The position numbers were made by a program, and so were the translations under genes. A stretch of DNA of 64,000 bases from CBDDHT01 sp965227905. Lineage in GTDB: Bacteria > Pseudomonadota > Alphaproteobacteria > Rhizobiales > Methyloligellaceae. Under the pieces are notes generated by a model. That model was given only the letters and a program-made list of their open reading frames with translations. It was not told where the DNA came from and did not search any database. Position 1 is the first letter of the stretch. Each line of letters begins with the position of its first letter. The DNA lies in assembly GCA_965227905.1 (NCBI GenBank), contig OZ245780.1, positions 4,402,001 through 4,466,000 of the forward strand. Direction: 5' to 3'. Positions 34,701 to 42,733 of the stretch are shown piece by piece.

Positions 34701-34964
34701 GACAAGATAAACAAGGTGCTCGAAGGCCGGCCCCATGTGGTCGATGCAATGAAAAACGGCGATATCCATATTGTTTTCAACACGACGGAAGGTGCCAAGG
34801 CTCTTTCCGACAGCTTTTCCATTCGCCGCACAGCCTTGCTCAACCACATTCCATATTATACAACTGTAACTGGTGCGATGGCTGTATCGAAAGCTATCAA
34901 AGCCGCGCAAGCAGACATCCTGAAAGTTGCACCGCTGCAGAGCTACATCAGCCGGCAGCGTTAG
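31710..34964 (+). CDS. carB: Carbamoyl-phosphate synthase large subunit
   Basis: 1084 residues from the ATG at 31710; the in-frame ATG at 31656 would add 18 residues that do not fit the family. Two ATP-grasp halves repeat the same layout: N-half starting RTDIESILIIGAGPIIIGQA with EMNPRVSRSSAL, and C-half starting NKVMILGGGPNRIGQG with EVNPRASRTVPF; the carbamoyl phosphate oligomerisation domain lies between, and an allosteric MGS-like domain (FVSVKDADK... VATSGT) ends the chain. Joins bicarbonate, ammonia from CarA and two ATP. Confidence 0.98.
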   Translation: MPKRTDIESILIIGAGPIIIGQACEFDYSGTQACKALREEGYRIILVNSNPATIMTDPDLADATYIEPITPEFVAKIIAQERPDALLPTMGGQTALNTALSLNKQGILEDFGVEMIGARAEAIDKAEDRLLFRKAMDKIGLESPRSRMAHDLTEAMDALEFVGLPAIIRPSFTLGGTGGGIAYNREEFLQIVERGLDASPTTEVLVEESVLGWKEYEMEVVRDKDDNCIIICSIENVDPMGIHTGDSMTVAPALTLTDKEYQIMRNASIAVLREIGVETGGSNVQFAVNPDTGRLVVIEMNPRVSRSSALASKATGFPIAKVAARLAVGYTLDELANEITGGATPASFEPTIDYVVTKIPRFAFEKFPGAEPLLTTSMKSVGEAMAMGRTFAESLQKALRSMETGMTGLDDVTFEGLGVGDDKNVIRAALAVPAPDRIIKVAQALRHGVDHAQIHASCKIDPWFIDELQAIVDMEEQVRAHGLPETPGAFRSLKAKGFSDERLAELAGLDVSEVSKRRRTLDVHPVYKRIDSCAAEFAASTAYMYSTYETGLGAEPVCESAPTGANKVMILGGGPNRIGQGIEFDYCCCHAAFALSAAGFETIMVNCNPETVSTDYDTSDRLYFEPLTEEDVLEIIAAEAADGELKGVIVQFGGQTPLKLAAGLEKANVPILGTSPDAIDLAEDRDRFKLLVEQIGLRQPENGIAHSAEEAREIAETIGFPLVIRPSYVLGGRAMEIVHDHGQLDRYISEAVIVSGDSPVLLDSYLRNAIEVDVDALADGKDTFICGVMEHIEEAGVHSGDSACSLPPHSLSDAIIDELKRQTVALAEALNVIGLMNVQYAIKDGEVFLIEVNPRASRTVPFVAKVIGIPIAGIASEVMAGKPLADFGLEERPLNHVAVKEAVFPFARFQDVDPVLGPEMRSTGEVMGIDTDYAAAFAKSQFGGGTILPTKGTVFVSVKDADKDRILNPVRDLAGLGFSVVATSGTQRHLAANDIPCDKINKVLEGRPHVVDAMKNGDIHIVFNTTEGAKALSDSFSIRRTALLNHIPYYTTVTGAMAVSKAIKAAQADILKVAPLQSYISRQR

Positions 34965-35084
34965 CAGCCCGGACGCTGCGATTGACCCGCCGAGTGACGG
35001 ACGTTCCCATCAATTCGAGCGCAACTGTCGGTGACTGATTGTCTGGGATGTTGCCCGGCTCCGAAGAAGAGGTTTGAGAGAATT

Positions 35085-35558
35085 ATGGACAAAGTGCCTA
35101 TGACCGCGGAAGGCTATGCGGCTCTGGAAGCTGAGATCAAGCATCTCAAGTCCGTCGAACGTCCACGGATCATTAAGGCGATCGCTGAAGCGCGCGAGCA
35201 CGGCGATCTCTCGGAAAATGCCGAGTACCATGCTGCGAAAGAGCAGCAGGGCCTGACCGAATCCCGTGTTGCGGAACTCGAAGACAAATTCTTGCGGGCC
35301 GACGTCATCGATGTCACGGAGCTGTCGGGCGACAACATCAAGTTTGGCGCAACCGTTGGGCTCGTGGACGAGGATACGGAAGAAGAAGTCCGTTACCGCA
35401 TCGTCGGCGAAATCGAGGCGAATGTGAAGGAATCGAAGATTTCAATTACCTCACCGATCGCCCGCGCCCTGATCGGCAAGACGGTTGGCGATTCGGTCGA
35501 AGTGCCGACGCCAGGCGGCGGCAAGTGCTATGAGGTCGTGAGCGTCGAATTTATCTGA
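35085..35558 (+). CDS. greA: Transcription elongation factor GreA
   Basis: 157 residues from the ATG at 35085 (family length 157-158; the upstream codons to 35031 add a non-family extension). N-terminal coiled coil with the acidic tip DLSENAEYHAAKEQQ, which reaches the polymerase active site to trigger transcript cleavage, and the C-terminal globular FKBP-like domain (ISITSPIARALIGKTVGD). Rescues backtracked RNA polymerase. 120 bp downstream of carB. Confidence 0.97.
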   Translation: MDKVPMTAEGYAALEAEIKHLKSVERPRIIKAIAEAREHGDLSENAEYHAAKEQQGLTESRVAELEDKFLRADVIDVTELSGDNIKFGATVGLVDEDTEEEVRYRIVGEIEANVKESKISITSPIARALIGKTVGDSVEVPTPGGGKCYEVVSVEFI

Positions 35559-35675
35559 TGTCGACCGGGGTCCAGGCTCCGAATACAAGCCTGCCTCGCC
35601 AACGCCTCGACACACTTGAATCCGAGCTTGATTGACGTGATCCAACAGAGCGGCACGTCTTTTTGCGGTAGACAC

Positions 35676-36152
35676 TCAGATTTCTTCGATCGGGACGCCC
35701 GGCTCGTATTTCGAGCTGCGAATGGACAATGCCGTCTTGACGCTGTCCACATTCGGAGCAGCCGTCAGATCGTTGATTATGAACTCTTGAAAGGCCGCGA
35801 GATCCGTCGTCGTACATTTCAGGATGAAATCGACCTCACCTGACAGCATTGTGCACTCGCGCACGATCGGCCAGGCGGATACCTGCTCCTCGAACGCCAT
35901 CAGATCCGCCTCTGCCTGGCTTTGCAGTCCAACCATTGCGAAGGCTGTCACATCGAAACCGATCTGCTTGGCATCGATGAGCGCACAATATCGCGTAATG
36001 ATCCCCGCCTCTTCTAGGGCACGGACCCGTCGCAGACAGGGAGGCGCAGAAATCCCGACGCGTCGCGCAAGCTCCACATTTGTCATGCGCCCGTCAGCCT
36101 GCAACTCGCGCAGAATGCGCCAGTCGGTTCGATCCAAACGTACGGAGACCAA
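35676..36152 (-). CDS. Lrp/AsnC-family regulator
   Basis: 158 residues starting apparently at a TTG at 36152 with GAGGAG nine bases upstream. Helix-turn-helix DRTDWRILRELQADGRMTN to SAPPCLRRVRALEEAGII, then the RAM ligand/oligomer domain (FDVTAFAMVGL...). Feast/famine-type regulator, usually sensing amino acids. It diverges from the ELM1 gene; the 144-bp gap contains GCGCAA/TTGCGC (36255-36279) flanking an A+T-rich centre, a plausible Lrp-type site. Confidence 0.93.
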   Translation of the reverse strand: MVSVRLDRTDWRILRELQADGRMTNVELARRVGISAPPCLRRVRALEEAGIITRYCALIDAKQIGFDVTAFAMVGLQSQAEADLMAFEEQVSAWPIVRECTMLSGEVDFILKCTTTDLAAFQEFIINDLTAAPNVDSVKTALSIRSSKYEPGVPIEEI

Positions 36153-36254
36153 AGCTTCGAACTCCTCGTTTCAACAATACAGGGGTAGATAGACGCCCGT
36201 TGCTCAAGGGTCTAAAACCGGCCCGGGAGGAGTGTAGAAGCCTCCGGGACAACC

Positions 36255-36279
36255 GCGCAACAATATTTCGTATTTGCGC
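36255..36279. promoter_or_regulatory. Possible Lrp-type operator
   Basis: GCGCAA (36255-36260) and TTGCGC (36274-36279) flank CAATATTTCGTAT. AT-rich centre with GC ends resembles Lrp/AsnC sites. It lies between the Lrp-family gene and the ELM1 gene, 18 bp before the latter. Confidence 0.4.
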
Positions 36280-36296
36280 ATTATTTGGAAAGCCTC

Positions 36297-37346
36297 ATGG
36301 ATCCACACATGCTTCCGGGCGAAGACGACATCGCCGAAGCAGCGAGCGCAGCGCAATTGGCCTCTTCAGTGAGGCCTCTGGAAGGCCGGAGGGCGTGGGT
36401 CATTACCGATGGCAAGGCTGGTATGGAAGTGCAATGCGTCGGCGTCGCTGAAGCGCTCGGCGTTGCCTATGAGCGTATTTGTGTAACCCCTCGCCTGCCT
36501 TGGTACGCAATGGCACCATGGGGGCCAATTCAGCCCAAAGATCGATTTGGCGGACCACGAAGCCCCTTCTCCCTGCCATGGCCCATTATTGCGATTGCCA
36601 CGGGCCGGCAGAGCATTCCCTACATTCGCACGATCGCCCGTAAGGCGGGTCCATCCACCTACACAGTGGTTATCCAGGATCCGCGTACCGGCCCGGGTAC
36701 GGCCGATCTCATTGCCGTGCCGGAGCATGACGAGCTGTCCGGCGATACGATCATCTCAACGCTCACAGCACCGCATGGTTTCAGCCCAGGACGGCTGGAG
36801 AAAATGCGCCAGGATGTACCGTCGGATATCGCCAGCCTACCGACGCCACGGGTGACCGTCATACTTGGTGGACCGAATGCTGTTTACGAGTATACGACCG
36901 AAGATAATCTGCGATTGGCAAAAGGCCTGGGCGACCTTGCAGCGCTTGGCGCTTCGTTCCTGATTACAACCTCCCGCCGAACGCCCGAACCGCTGCTGGC
37001 GGCGACCCGCACGGCAATTGGCAACGCTCCAGCGATCATCTGGTCGGGCGATGGCCCGAACCCATATGCTGAGTTTCTGGCGAATGCGGACATGCTGGTG
37101 GTCACTGCCGACTCGGTCAACATGACCGGCGAGGCTTGCGCAACAGGAAGACCCGTTTATGTTTTCGAGCCAAGCGGCGGGTCCGAAAAATTCTCCCGCT
37201 TTCACGAAGCTTTGCGGCGATATGGCGCAACACGGCCCCTGCCCGGTCAAATTTCAACGCTTGATCAGTGGCAGTACGCGCCGTTAGATTCCGCCGCCGA
37301 AATCGCACGAGAAGTCGAGCGCCGCTGGCTTGCGCTCGGTCGTTAG
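36297..37346 (+). CDS. ELM1/GtrOC1-family protein (DUF1022)
   Basis: 349 residues from the ATG at 36297. WVITDGKAGMEVQCVGVAEAL, RQSIPYIRTIARKAG, VTVILGGPNAVY and the C-terminal VTADSVNMTGEACATGRPVYVFEP are the conserved blocks of the ELM1-like family. The fold is related to GT-B glycosyltransferases. In plants a relative acts in mitochondrial fission; bacterial members are common in Alphaproteobacteria and are of unknown function, perhaps acting on nucleotide-sugars. The next gene, a 2OG dioxygenase, begins 24 bases later. Confidence 0.88.
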   Translation: MDPHMLPGEDDIAEAASAAQLASSVRPLEGRRAWVITDGKAGMEVQCVGVAEALGVAYERICVTPRLPWYAMAPWGPIQPKDRFGGPRSPFSLPWPIIAIATGRQSIPYIRTIARKAGPSTYTVVIQDPRTGPGTADLIAVPEHDELSGDTIISTLTAPHGFSPGRLEKMRQDVPSDIASLPTPRVTVILGGPNAVYEYTTEDNLRLAKGLGDLAALGASFLITTSRRTPEPLLAATRTAIGNAPAIIWSGDGPNPYAEFLANADMLVVTADSVNMTGEACATGRPVYVFEPSGGSEKFSRFHEALRRYGATRPLPGQISTLDQWQYAPLDSAAEIAREVERRWLALGR

Positions 37347-37369
37347 GTGTTTGACCCAGGAAAGTTCTC

Positions 37370-37987
37370 ATGACGCATTTGGACATCGATCGTCTGAAAC
37401 AGGAACAGCTAAGGCTGGACCCTTTTATTTACACTGTGGTTCCTGGCTTTCTTAAGCCCGCACCGCTGTCGCGCGTGATCGACACCTATCCCGACATCCT
37501 GAAAGGCGGCTCATATCCGTTGGACTCCGTCGAAGTACCAGGCCCCCTCAAGGACGTTGTCGATGAATTGGATGGCCCAGCATTTGAGCGTGCAATCGAG
37601 GAAAAGTTCGACGTTGAACTGGCTGGGCGGCCAAAAATGTATTCACTGCGCGGCTACTGCCGCTCAAGTGACGGCAAGATCCACACGGACTCGAAAGACA
37701 AGATCATCACCGTGCTTCTCTATCTCAACCAGGACTGGCCGCATGAAGGTGGCAAGTTGCGCATGCTGAGATCAGGGAAAGATCTCGAAGACTTTGCGGA
37801 AGAAGTACCTCCGGACAACGGCACGCTTCTGGTCTTCAAGCGTTCGGACAAATCCTATCACGGCCACGGCGCCTTCGATGGCGTTCGCCGCTCGATCCAG
37901 ATGAACTGGATGGTGTCCGAGGGCAAACGCGGCTTTCACAAGATCCGTCACAGCCTTTCCGCCAGGTTCAAGAAGATCTCAGCGTAG
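37370..37987 (+). CDS. 2-oxoglutarate/Fe(II)-dependent dioxygenase
   Basis: 205 residues. Iron ligands H105 and D107 in KIHTDSKDK and the distal His in SYHGHG (H164 or H166), with R173/R174 in GVRRSIQMNW to bind 2-oxoglutarate: the prolyl-hydroxylase-like jelly roll is complete. Probably hydroxylates a surface or lipid-linked molecule, but the substrate is unknown. Cotranscribed with the ELM1 gene; a GTAGGTAA/TTACCTAC stem overlaps its stop codon. Confidence 0.88.
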   Translation: MTHLDIDRLKQEQLRLDPFIYTVVPGFLKPAPLSRVIDTYPDILKGGSYPLDSVEVPGPLKDVVDELDGPAFERAIEEKFDVELAGRPKMYSLRGYCRSSDGKIHTDSKDKIITVLLYLNQDWPHEGGKLRMLRSGKDLEDFAEEVPPDNGTLLVFKRSDKSYHGHGAFDGVRRSIQMNWMVSEGKRGFHKIRHSLSARFKKISA

Positions 37988-38013
37988 GTAAGCGCGAGTC
38001 CCTCTTTACCTAC
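37984..38013 (+). terminator. Hairpin after the 2OG oxygenase
   Basis: GTAGGTAA (37984-37991) and TTACCTAC (38006-38013) form an 8-bp stem with a 14-base loop overlapping the stop codon; no T tract. Confidence 0.4.
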
Positions 38014-38108
38014 TATTCCGGCGAAACTGCTTGCGATTGAGCGCCTGGATTACTAGGACATGGACTCACAAATGGCATACGAGCCCGCCCCGTCAAGGAG
38101 ACCGACCA

Positions 38109-39311
38109 ATGAGTTTCATTTCGCAAAGCCTCGGACGCGTTAAGCCGTCGCCGACGATTGCCGTCAGCATGAAGGCAAGCGAACTCAAAGCGGCGGGAAA
38201 AGATGTGATCGGACTGGGTGCCGGTGAGCCCGATTTCGATACGCCTGACAACATTAAGCAGGCTGCCATCGACGCGATCAATCGGGGCGAGACGAAGTAC
38301 ACTGCTGTCGACGGAATTCCCGAACTCAAGCAAGCAATTTGTCGGAAATTCGCCCGCGAGAACGGCATCGACTACAAACCGTCCGAAATCATCGTCGGTA
38401 CCGGCGGAAAGCAGGTACTCTTCAATGCATTCATCGCAACGCTCGATCCAGGTGACGAGGTCGTCATTCCGACCCCTTATTGGGTTAGCTATCCCGATAT
38501 GGTTCTGCTGGGAGGCGGCGAGCCGGTCTTTGCCGAGACGCGCATCGAAGACGGTTTCAAGCTCACGCCCGAAACTCTGGAAGCGGCGATTACGCCCAAA
38601 ACCAAATGGTTCATCTTCAACAGCCCCTCTAATCCGTCCGGTGCGGCCTACAGCCATGACGAACTCAAGAAACTGACCGATGTGCTCCTCGCTCATCCTC
38701 AGGTCTGGGTCCTCACCGACGATATGTATGAGCACCTTGTCTATGACGAGTTCACGTTTGCGACACCGGCCCAGGTCGAGCCAAAGCTGAAAGAACGCAC
38801 GCTGACGACGAACGGCGTTTCCAAAGCCTATGCCATGACGGGATGGCGCATCGGTTATGCCGGCGGGCCCGAACAGATTATCTCTGCAATGCGCAAAGTG
38901 CAGTCGCAATCGACCTCAAACACGAGTTCCGTCAGCCAGTGGGCCGCCGTCGAAGCCCTGGACGGTCCGCAGGACTTCCTGGCTGAGCGGGCTTCGGTCT
39001 TCAAGGACCGGCGTGATCTTGTCGTCTCGATGCTCAACCAGGCCAACGGTCTCGATTGCCTGACACCCGAAGGCGCATTCTACGTCTATCCATCCTGCGC
39101 GGGCTGCATCGGCAAAACGACCGAAAAGGGCAAAAAAATCGAGAATGACGAAGATTTCGTCACAGCCCTGCTCGAAGAGGAAGGCGTCGCCGTCGTCCAT
39201 GGCGCGGCCTTTGGTCTTTCACCATTCTTCCGGGTGTCATACGCGACCTCGACCGAAGCTCTCGAGGAGGCTTGCACGCGAATTCAGCGCTTTTGCGCCA
39301 ATCTGCGCTGA
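38109..39311 (+). CDS. aspC: Aspartate aminotransferase (class I/II PLP)
   Basis: 400 residues from the ATG at 38109 (AAGGAGACCGACCA upstream); the frame to 38031 lacks a site. PLP lysine lies in TNGVSKAYAMTGWRIGYAGGP; substrate arginine near the C-terminus in SPFFRVSYATS; GAGEPDFDTP at the start is typical of alphaproteobacterial AspC/prephenate-aminotransferase subgroup Ib. Transfers amino groups between aspartate (possibly prephenate) and 2-oxoglutarate. Confidence 0.95.
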   Translation: MSFISQSLGRVKPSPTIAVSMKASELKAAGKDVIGLGAGEPDFDTPDNIKQAAIDAINRGETKYTAVDGIPELKQAICRKFARENGIDYKPSEIIVGTGGKQVLFNAFIATLDPGDEVVIPTPYWVSYPDMVLLGGGEPVFAETRIEDGFKLTPETLEAAITPKTKWFIFNSPSNPSGAAYSHDELKKLTDVLLAHPQVWVLTDDMYEHLVYDEFTFATPAQVEPKLKERTLTTNGVSKAYAMTGWRIGYAGGPEQIISAMRKVQSQSTSNTSSVSQWAAVEALDGPQDFLAERASVFKDRRDLVVSMLNQANGLDCLTPEGAFYVYPSCAGCIGKTTEKGKKIENDEDFVTALLEEEGVAVVHGAAFGLSPFFRVSYATSTEALEEACTRIQRFCANLR

Positions 39312-39372
39312 CGCCGTTTTTTGCACCGCAGCAAAGACGGCCTGATCGCGACCGTTTACCACATGGTGGACA

Positions 39373-39410
39373 ACCTCAATTCAGCTGCAATGTTCTGTTT
39401 CCATTGAGGT
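39373..39410. promoter_or_regulatory. 8-bp inverted repeat before the flavin monooxygenase
   Basis: ACCTCAAT (39373-39380) and ATTGAGGT (39403-39410) are exact inverse complements 22 bases apart, about 85 bp before the ATG at 39496. Could be an operator or an RNA stem. Confidence 0.35.
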
Positions 39411-39495
39411 TACGACGCTGGTATGACTAGGTACGGCAGCAGGTTTTGCGTAGGTAGAATGCCGCTTTTGTCGATAGTACGGGTAACGGGCAAAC

Positions 39496-40911
39496 ATGCT
39501 TACGCGCAATAGTCAGCTTGCGGATCGCTATTGCATCCTGGGTGCAGGAGCTTCCGGTCTCGCAGTTTCCAAAACATTTAAGCAACGCGGAATTCCGTTC
39601 GATTGTCTCGAGCGCGAGGAAGATATCGGCGGCTTATGGAACTATGAGACGCCGAGTAGCGTCGTCTATGAGACCACGGAAATGGTGTCATCGAAGGAGT
39701 TTACGGCCTTCGAAGATTATCCGATGCCGGATGACTATCCTCTCTATCCAAGCCACCGGCTCGCCATGAAATATCTGCGCGATTATGCAGAGCATTTCGG
39801 GATTCTGGACCATATCCAGTTTGGCTGCACCGTCGAACGCGTTGCCAATCAAGATGGTGCCTGGCGCGTATGGGTTGCGGGAGAAGCGGAACCACGCTCC
39901 TACAAAGGCGTGATCGTTGCCACGGGACATCATGACCGCCCGCGCATGCCGGAATATCCTGGCCAGTTCGCAGGCAAGGTAATCCACACGCGCGAATATC
40001 GCTCGCAGCGTCAATTGACGGGCAAACGCATTCTGGTTGTCGGCGGCGGCAATTCGGCCTGTGATGTCGTCAATGACGGCGTTCAGCATGCAAACCGCGT
40101 TGTCCACAGCATTCGCCATGGCTACTACTTCCTCAACAAATTCACATTCGGCATTCCGACCGACGATATCGCGGACTTCATCGAGAAGCTTCGCCTTCCC
40201 CGTTTCGTGCGGCAGCGGATATATGGTTGGAGCCACCGATTGCTCGTCGGGCGGATGTCCCGATACGGTTTGCCCGATCCAGAACACAAGATCCTCGATA
40301 CGCATCCGACAATGAGTTCAGAGCTACCCGGCCACGTTGCCCATGGGCGCGTCGTGCTCAAGGGCGATATCGATCATTTTGCCGGCTCGCGGGTCGTGTT
40401 TGACGACGGCAGCAACGAAGAGATCGATATGGTCGTCTTTGCCACCGGCTACGAGATGAGCTTTCCATTCCTCGATGAAAGCCTCATTCTTGGCAATGAC
40501 AGCAAGCCAAATCTCTATCTCAACATCTTCCACCCTGAACGCGACGACCTTTTCACGGTCGGGCTGATTCAGGCCAATGGAAGCATGTGGCGTCTCGCCG
40601 ACCTACAGGGGCAACTGATTGCCAATTACATCACCGCAATGGCAGTTGGCGACAAGAAGGCCAAGTGGTTCCGCAAGCTCAAGTCAGCGGGTGCCGGCGA
40701 CCGTGCAGGCCTACCGACGGGCTATATGCCATCTGAGCGGCACAAGCTCGAAGTCGACTATTTCGGTTATCGGCGTGTGATGAAAAAGCTGGCTCGCAAG
40801 TTCGGTCAGGTGGGCGAAACGCCGTATCCGGCGACGGAACCGGTCTATGGCGAAGAGCCGCAACCGGAAACCGAAGAACTCGAAGTCGCCGAGAGCAAGG
40901 CAGCAGCCTGA
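39496..40911 (+). CDS. Flavin-containing monooxygenase
   Basis: 471 residues. FAD-binding GAGASG near residue 18, the class B flavoprotein monooxygenase fingerprint FAGKVIHTREYRS, and the NADPH-binding GGGNSACDV with VVNDG. Such enzymes oxygenate N or S of small organic compounds (trimethylamine oxidation is one role) or act as Baeyer-Villiger enzymes. The tail after about residue 440 is acidic and unusual. Single gene on this strand; a repeat element separates it from the convergent ggt. Confidence 0.9.
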   Translation: MLTRNSQLADRYCILGAGASGLAVSKTFKQRGIPFDCLEREEDIGGLWNYETPSSVVYETTEMVSSKEFTAFEDYPMPDDYPLYPSHRLAMKYLRDYAEHFGILDHIQFGCTVERVANQDGAWRVWVAGEAEPRSYKGVIVATGHHDRPRMPEYPGQFAGKVIHTREYRSQRQLTGKRILVVGGGNSACDVVNDGVQHANRVVHSIRHGYYFLNKFTFGIPTDDIADFIEKLRLPRFVRQRIYGWSHRLLVGRMSRYGLPDPEHKILDTHPTMSSELPGHVAHGRVVLKGDIDHFAGSRVVFDDGSNEEIDMVVFATGYEMSFPFLDESLILGNDSKPNLYLNIFHPERDDLFTVGLIQANGSMWRLADLQGQLIANYITAMAVGDKKAKWFRKLKSAGAGDRAGLPTGYMPSERHKLEVDYFGYRRVMKKLARKFGQVGETPYPATEPVYGEEPQPETEELEVAESKAAA

Positions 40912-40940
40912 TCAATTCTCTGCTGTGACCATTGCATAGA

Positions 40941-41017
40941 TTGCCGGATCAGGTCCGGCAACGACGAGCGGAGCGCCCCTTCCAGTTCAAAGTCATCTCA
41001 CTGGGACTTGATCCGGG
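40941..41017. repeat. REP-like palindromic element, degenerate copy
   Basis: TTGCCGGA-TCAGG-TCCGGCAA (40941-40961) and, 40 bases on, GGGACTTGATCCGGG (41003-41017). The core CCGGATCA(A/G)GTCCGG is shared with the elements at 26888-27345 and 58130-58205. Between convergent genes. Confidence 0.65.
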
Positions 41018-41054
41018 CATCCATGCAGTCTGTCCGCGTTTAACGGGCCCAAAC

Positions 41055-42668
41055 TCAAACAGACAGAGCCATGCCGTCGCGGCCCGGATCGGCGCCGCCG
41101 TCCCAGCCGAGCTCGGTCAAGCGCACGCCGTGAACACCTGCAAAGTGATAGCTAAGCGGTGAGCGGCGAACCGAATAGCCCTTGTCCTCGAGCGCCTGCT
41201 CGGTGCTTCTCAGAATACGGTTGGAGATATCGATCGTATCGGACGTGGTTGAGAATCGCGGTGCGGAAACGGCCTGCTGTGCATCCATGCCGAAGTCGAT
41301 GACATTGATGATCGCCTGTAGCACACCCATGGTGATAAAGGTTCCGCCCGGAGCGCCGACAACGAAGAACGGCTTGTCATCCTTGAATACGATGGCCGGG
41401 CTCATGGCGGTGAACCGCCGCTTCCCAGGCTGAATCGATCCGGTCATGCCCGGTCTTGGATCGAAGACGGCCATCGAGCCGTTGTACATGAAACCGAGCC
41501 CCTTGGTGACAACTCCCGATGGCATTCCAAGCGAATGGGTCAATCCAACGCAATTGCCGTGCTCATCGACCACCGAAATATGTGTCGTATCGCGGGATTC
41601 CTTGGCACCCTCCTTATATCGTGGAACGCTCGTCTTCTCGCCTTCGGCAATGCGAGCGGCCATCTCGGCGGCATGATCCTTCGACAAGAGACGGGCAACA
41701 GGCACATCAACGAAATTGGGGTCACCGACATGCTGATCCTTGTCGATGGTCGCGATTTTCATCGCTTCGGAAATCGTCGCGATATATTCAGCCGAATTAT
41801 GTCCCAATGACCGTAGATCGAAATGTTCGAGAATGTTCAGCATCTCGAGCACCATGATGCCGCCACCTGGCGGCTGGTTCAGTGCGATCTTATGGCCCCG
41901 ATATTCGCCCCACAGCGGTTCGGTCTCCTCGACCGAAACGTCCGCCAGATCTTCAAGTGTCAAAAGTCCGCCATTCGCCGCCATATCGAAGGCAATCTGA
42001 TCTGCCAGTGTGCCTTCATAGAACTCGGAGATACCCCGTTCGGCAATGCGCTTGTAGGTCTTTGCCAAATCCGGGTTCTTTACGACATGACCCAGTTCCG
42101 GAATCGAACCGTCGGGTCTGGCATAGATTTTCCGCGCTTCAGGGTTGGCCAGGATCTTCTCCGACTGAGGTGCCCGGCCAAGCTTGCTTTCGTCCATATT
42201 CCAGAAATAGCGGACGTGTGGGCGCACGACGAACCCCTCTTCCGCATAACGGATTGCAGGCTCCAGCAGCGTACTGAGATCCATTGTCCCGAAGCGGGAT
42301 AGCGCTTCGCCATAGGCTTTAAGACTCATCGGCGTCGTGACCGACCCGTAACCAATTTCGTTGATGCGCCCTTCTAGGACGAACCCAAAACCATCTTCCG
42401 TCTCCGCAACGATCTTGTCCGCCCACATGTCTTCCCGAGCCGACTTTGGTGCGCGGCCGTGGAAATCAAGAAAAAGATGTGTGCGGCGCCCCGGCAAATA
42501 GAGATGCATCGATCCAAAGCCGGCAATGCCGCACATCATCGGATCGACCGCCGTCTGTACCAACGCGCAGGCAATTGCCGCATCGACAGCGTTGCCGCCG
42601 GCCTGAAGCGCCTCCGCCCCCGCCTCCACAGCCTCGGGTTGGGGCGCAGTCACAATTCCATGCGTCAT
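41055..42668 (-). CDS. ggt: Gamma-glutamyltransferase (no signal peptide)
   Basis: 537 residues from the ATG at 42668 (CGGAG ten bases upstream; a TTG at 42701 is less likely). Cleaves and transfers gamma-glutamyl groups from glutathione and other gamma-glutamyl amides. The self-processing nucleophile Thr opens the small subunit at RDTTHISVVDEHGN (T361), with PGGTFIT and GGAPGGT-like oxyanion loop FFVVGAPGGTF. Unlike secreted GGTs it has no signal peptide, so it should work in the cytoplasm on imported substrates. Last gene of the ABC-transporter/M20/amidase operon. Confidence 0.92.
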   Translation of the reverse strand: MTHGIVTAPQPEAVEAGAEALQAGGNAVDAAIACALVQTAVDPMMCGIAGFGSMHLYLPGRRTHLFLDFHGRAPKSAREDMWADKIVAETEDGFGFVLEGRINEIGYGSVTTPMSLKAYGEALSRFGTMDLSTLLEPAIRYAEEGFVVRPHVRYFWNMDESKLGRAPQSEKILANPEARKIYARPDGSIPELGHVVKNPDLAKTYKRIAERGISEFYEGTLADQIAFDMAANGGLLTLEDLADVSVEETEPLWGEYRGHKIALNQPPGGGIMVLEMLNILEHFDLRSLGHNSAEYIATISEAMKIATIDKDQHVGDPNFVDVPVARLLSKDHAAEMAARIAEGEKTSVPRYKEGAKESRDTTHISVVDEHGNCVGLTHSLGMPSGVVTKGLGFMYNGSMAVFDPRPGMTGSIQPGKRRFTAMSPAIVFKDDKPFFVVGAPGGTFITMGVLQAIINVIDFGMDAQQAVSAPRFSTTSDTIDISNRILRSTEQALEDKGYSVRRSPLSYHFAGVHGVRLTELGWDGGADPGRDGMALSV

Positions 42669-42733
42669 CGGGGTAGACTCCGTATTCTCAGAATGACCCA
42701 AGTCACCCCGCGTTCACCAAGAACCAGGGTGAG

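Noticed and set aside
41146..42668. Toxin or defence system near ggt/amidase cluster
   Set aside because: All genes here are metabolic enzymes or transporters with intact motifs; no nuclease, methyltransferase or antitoxin pair was seen.
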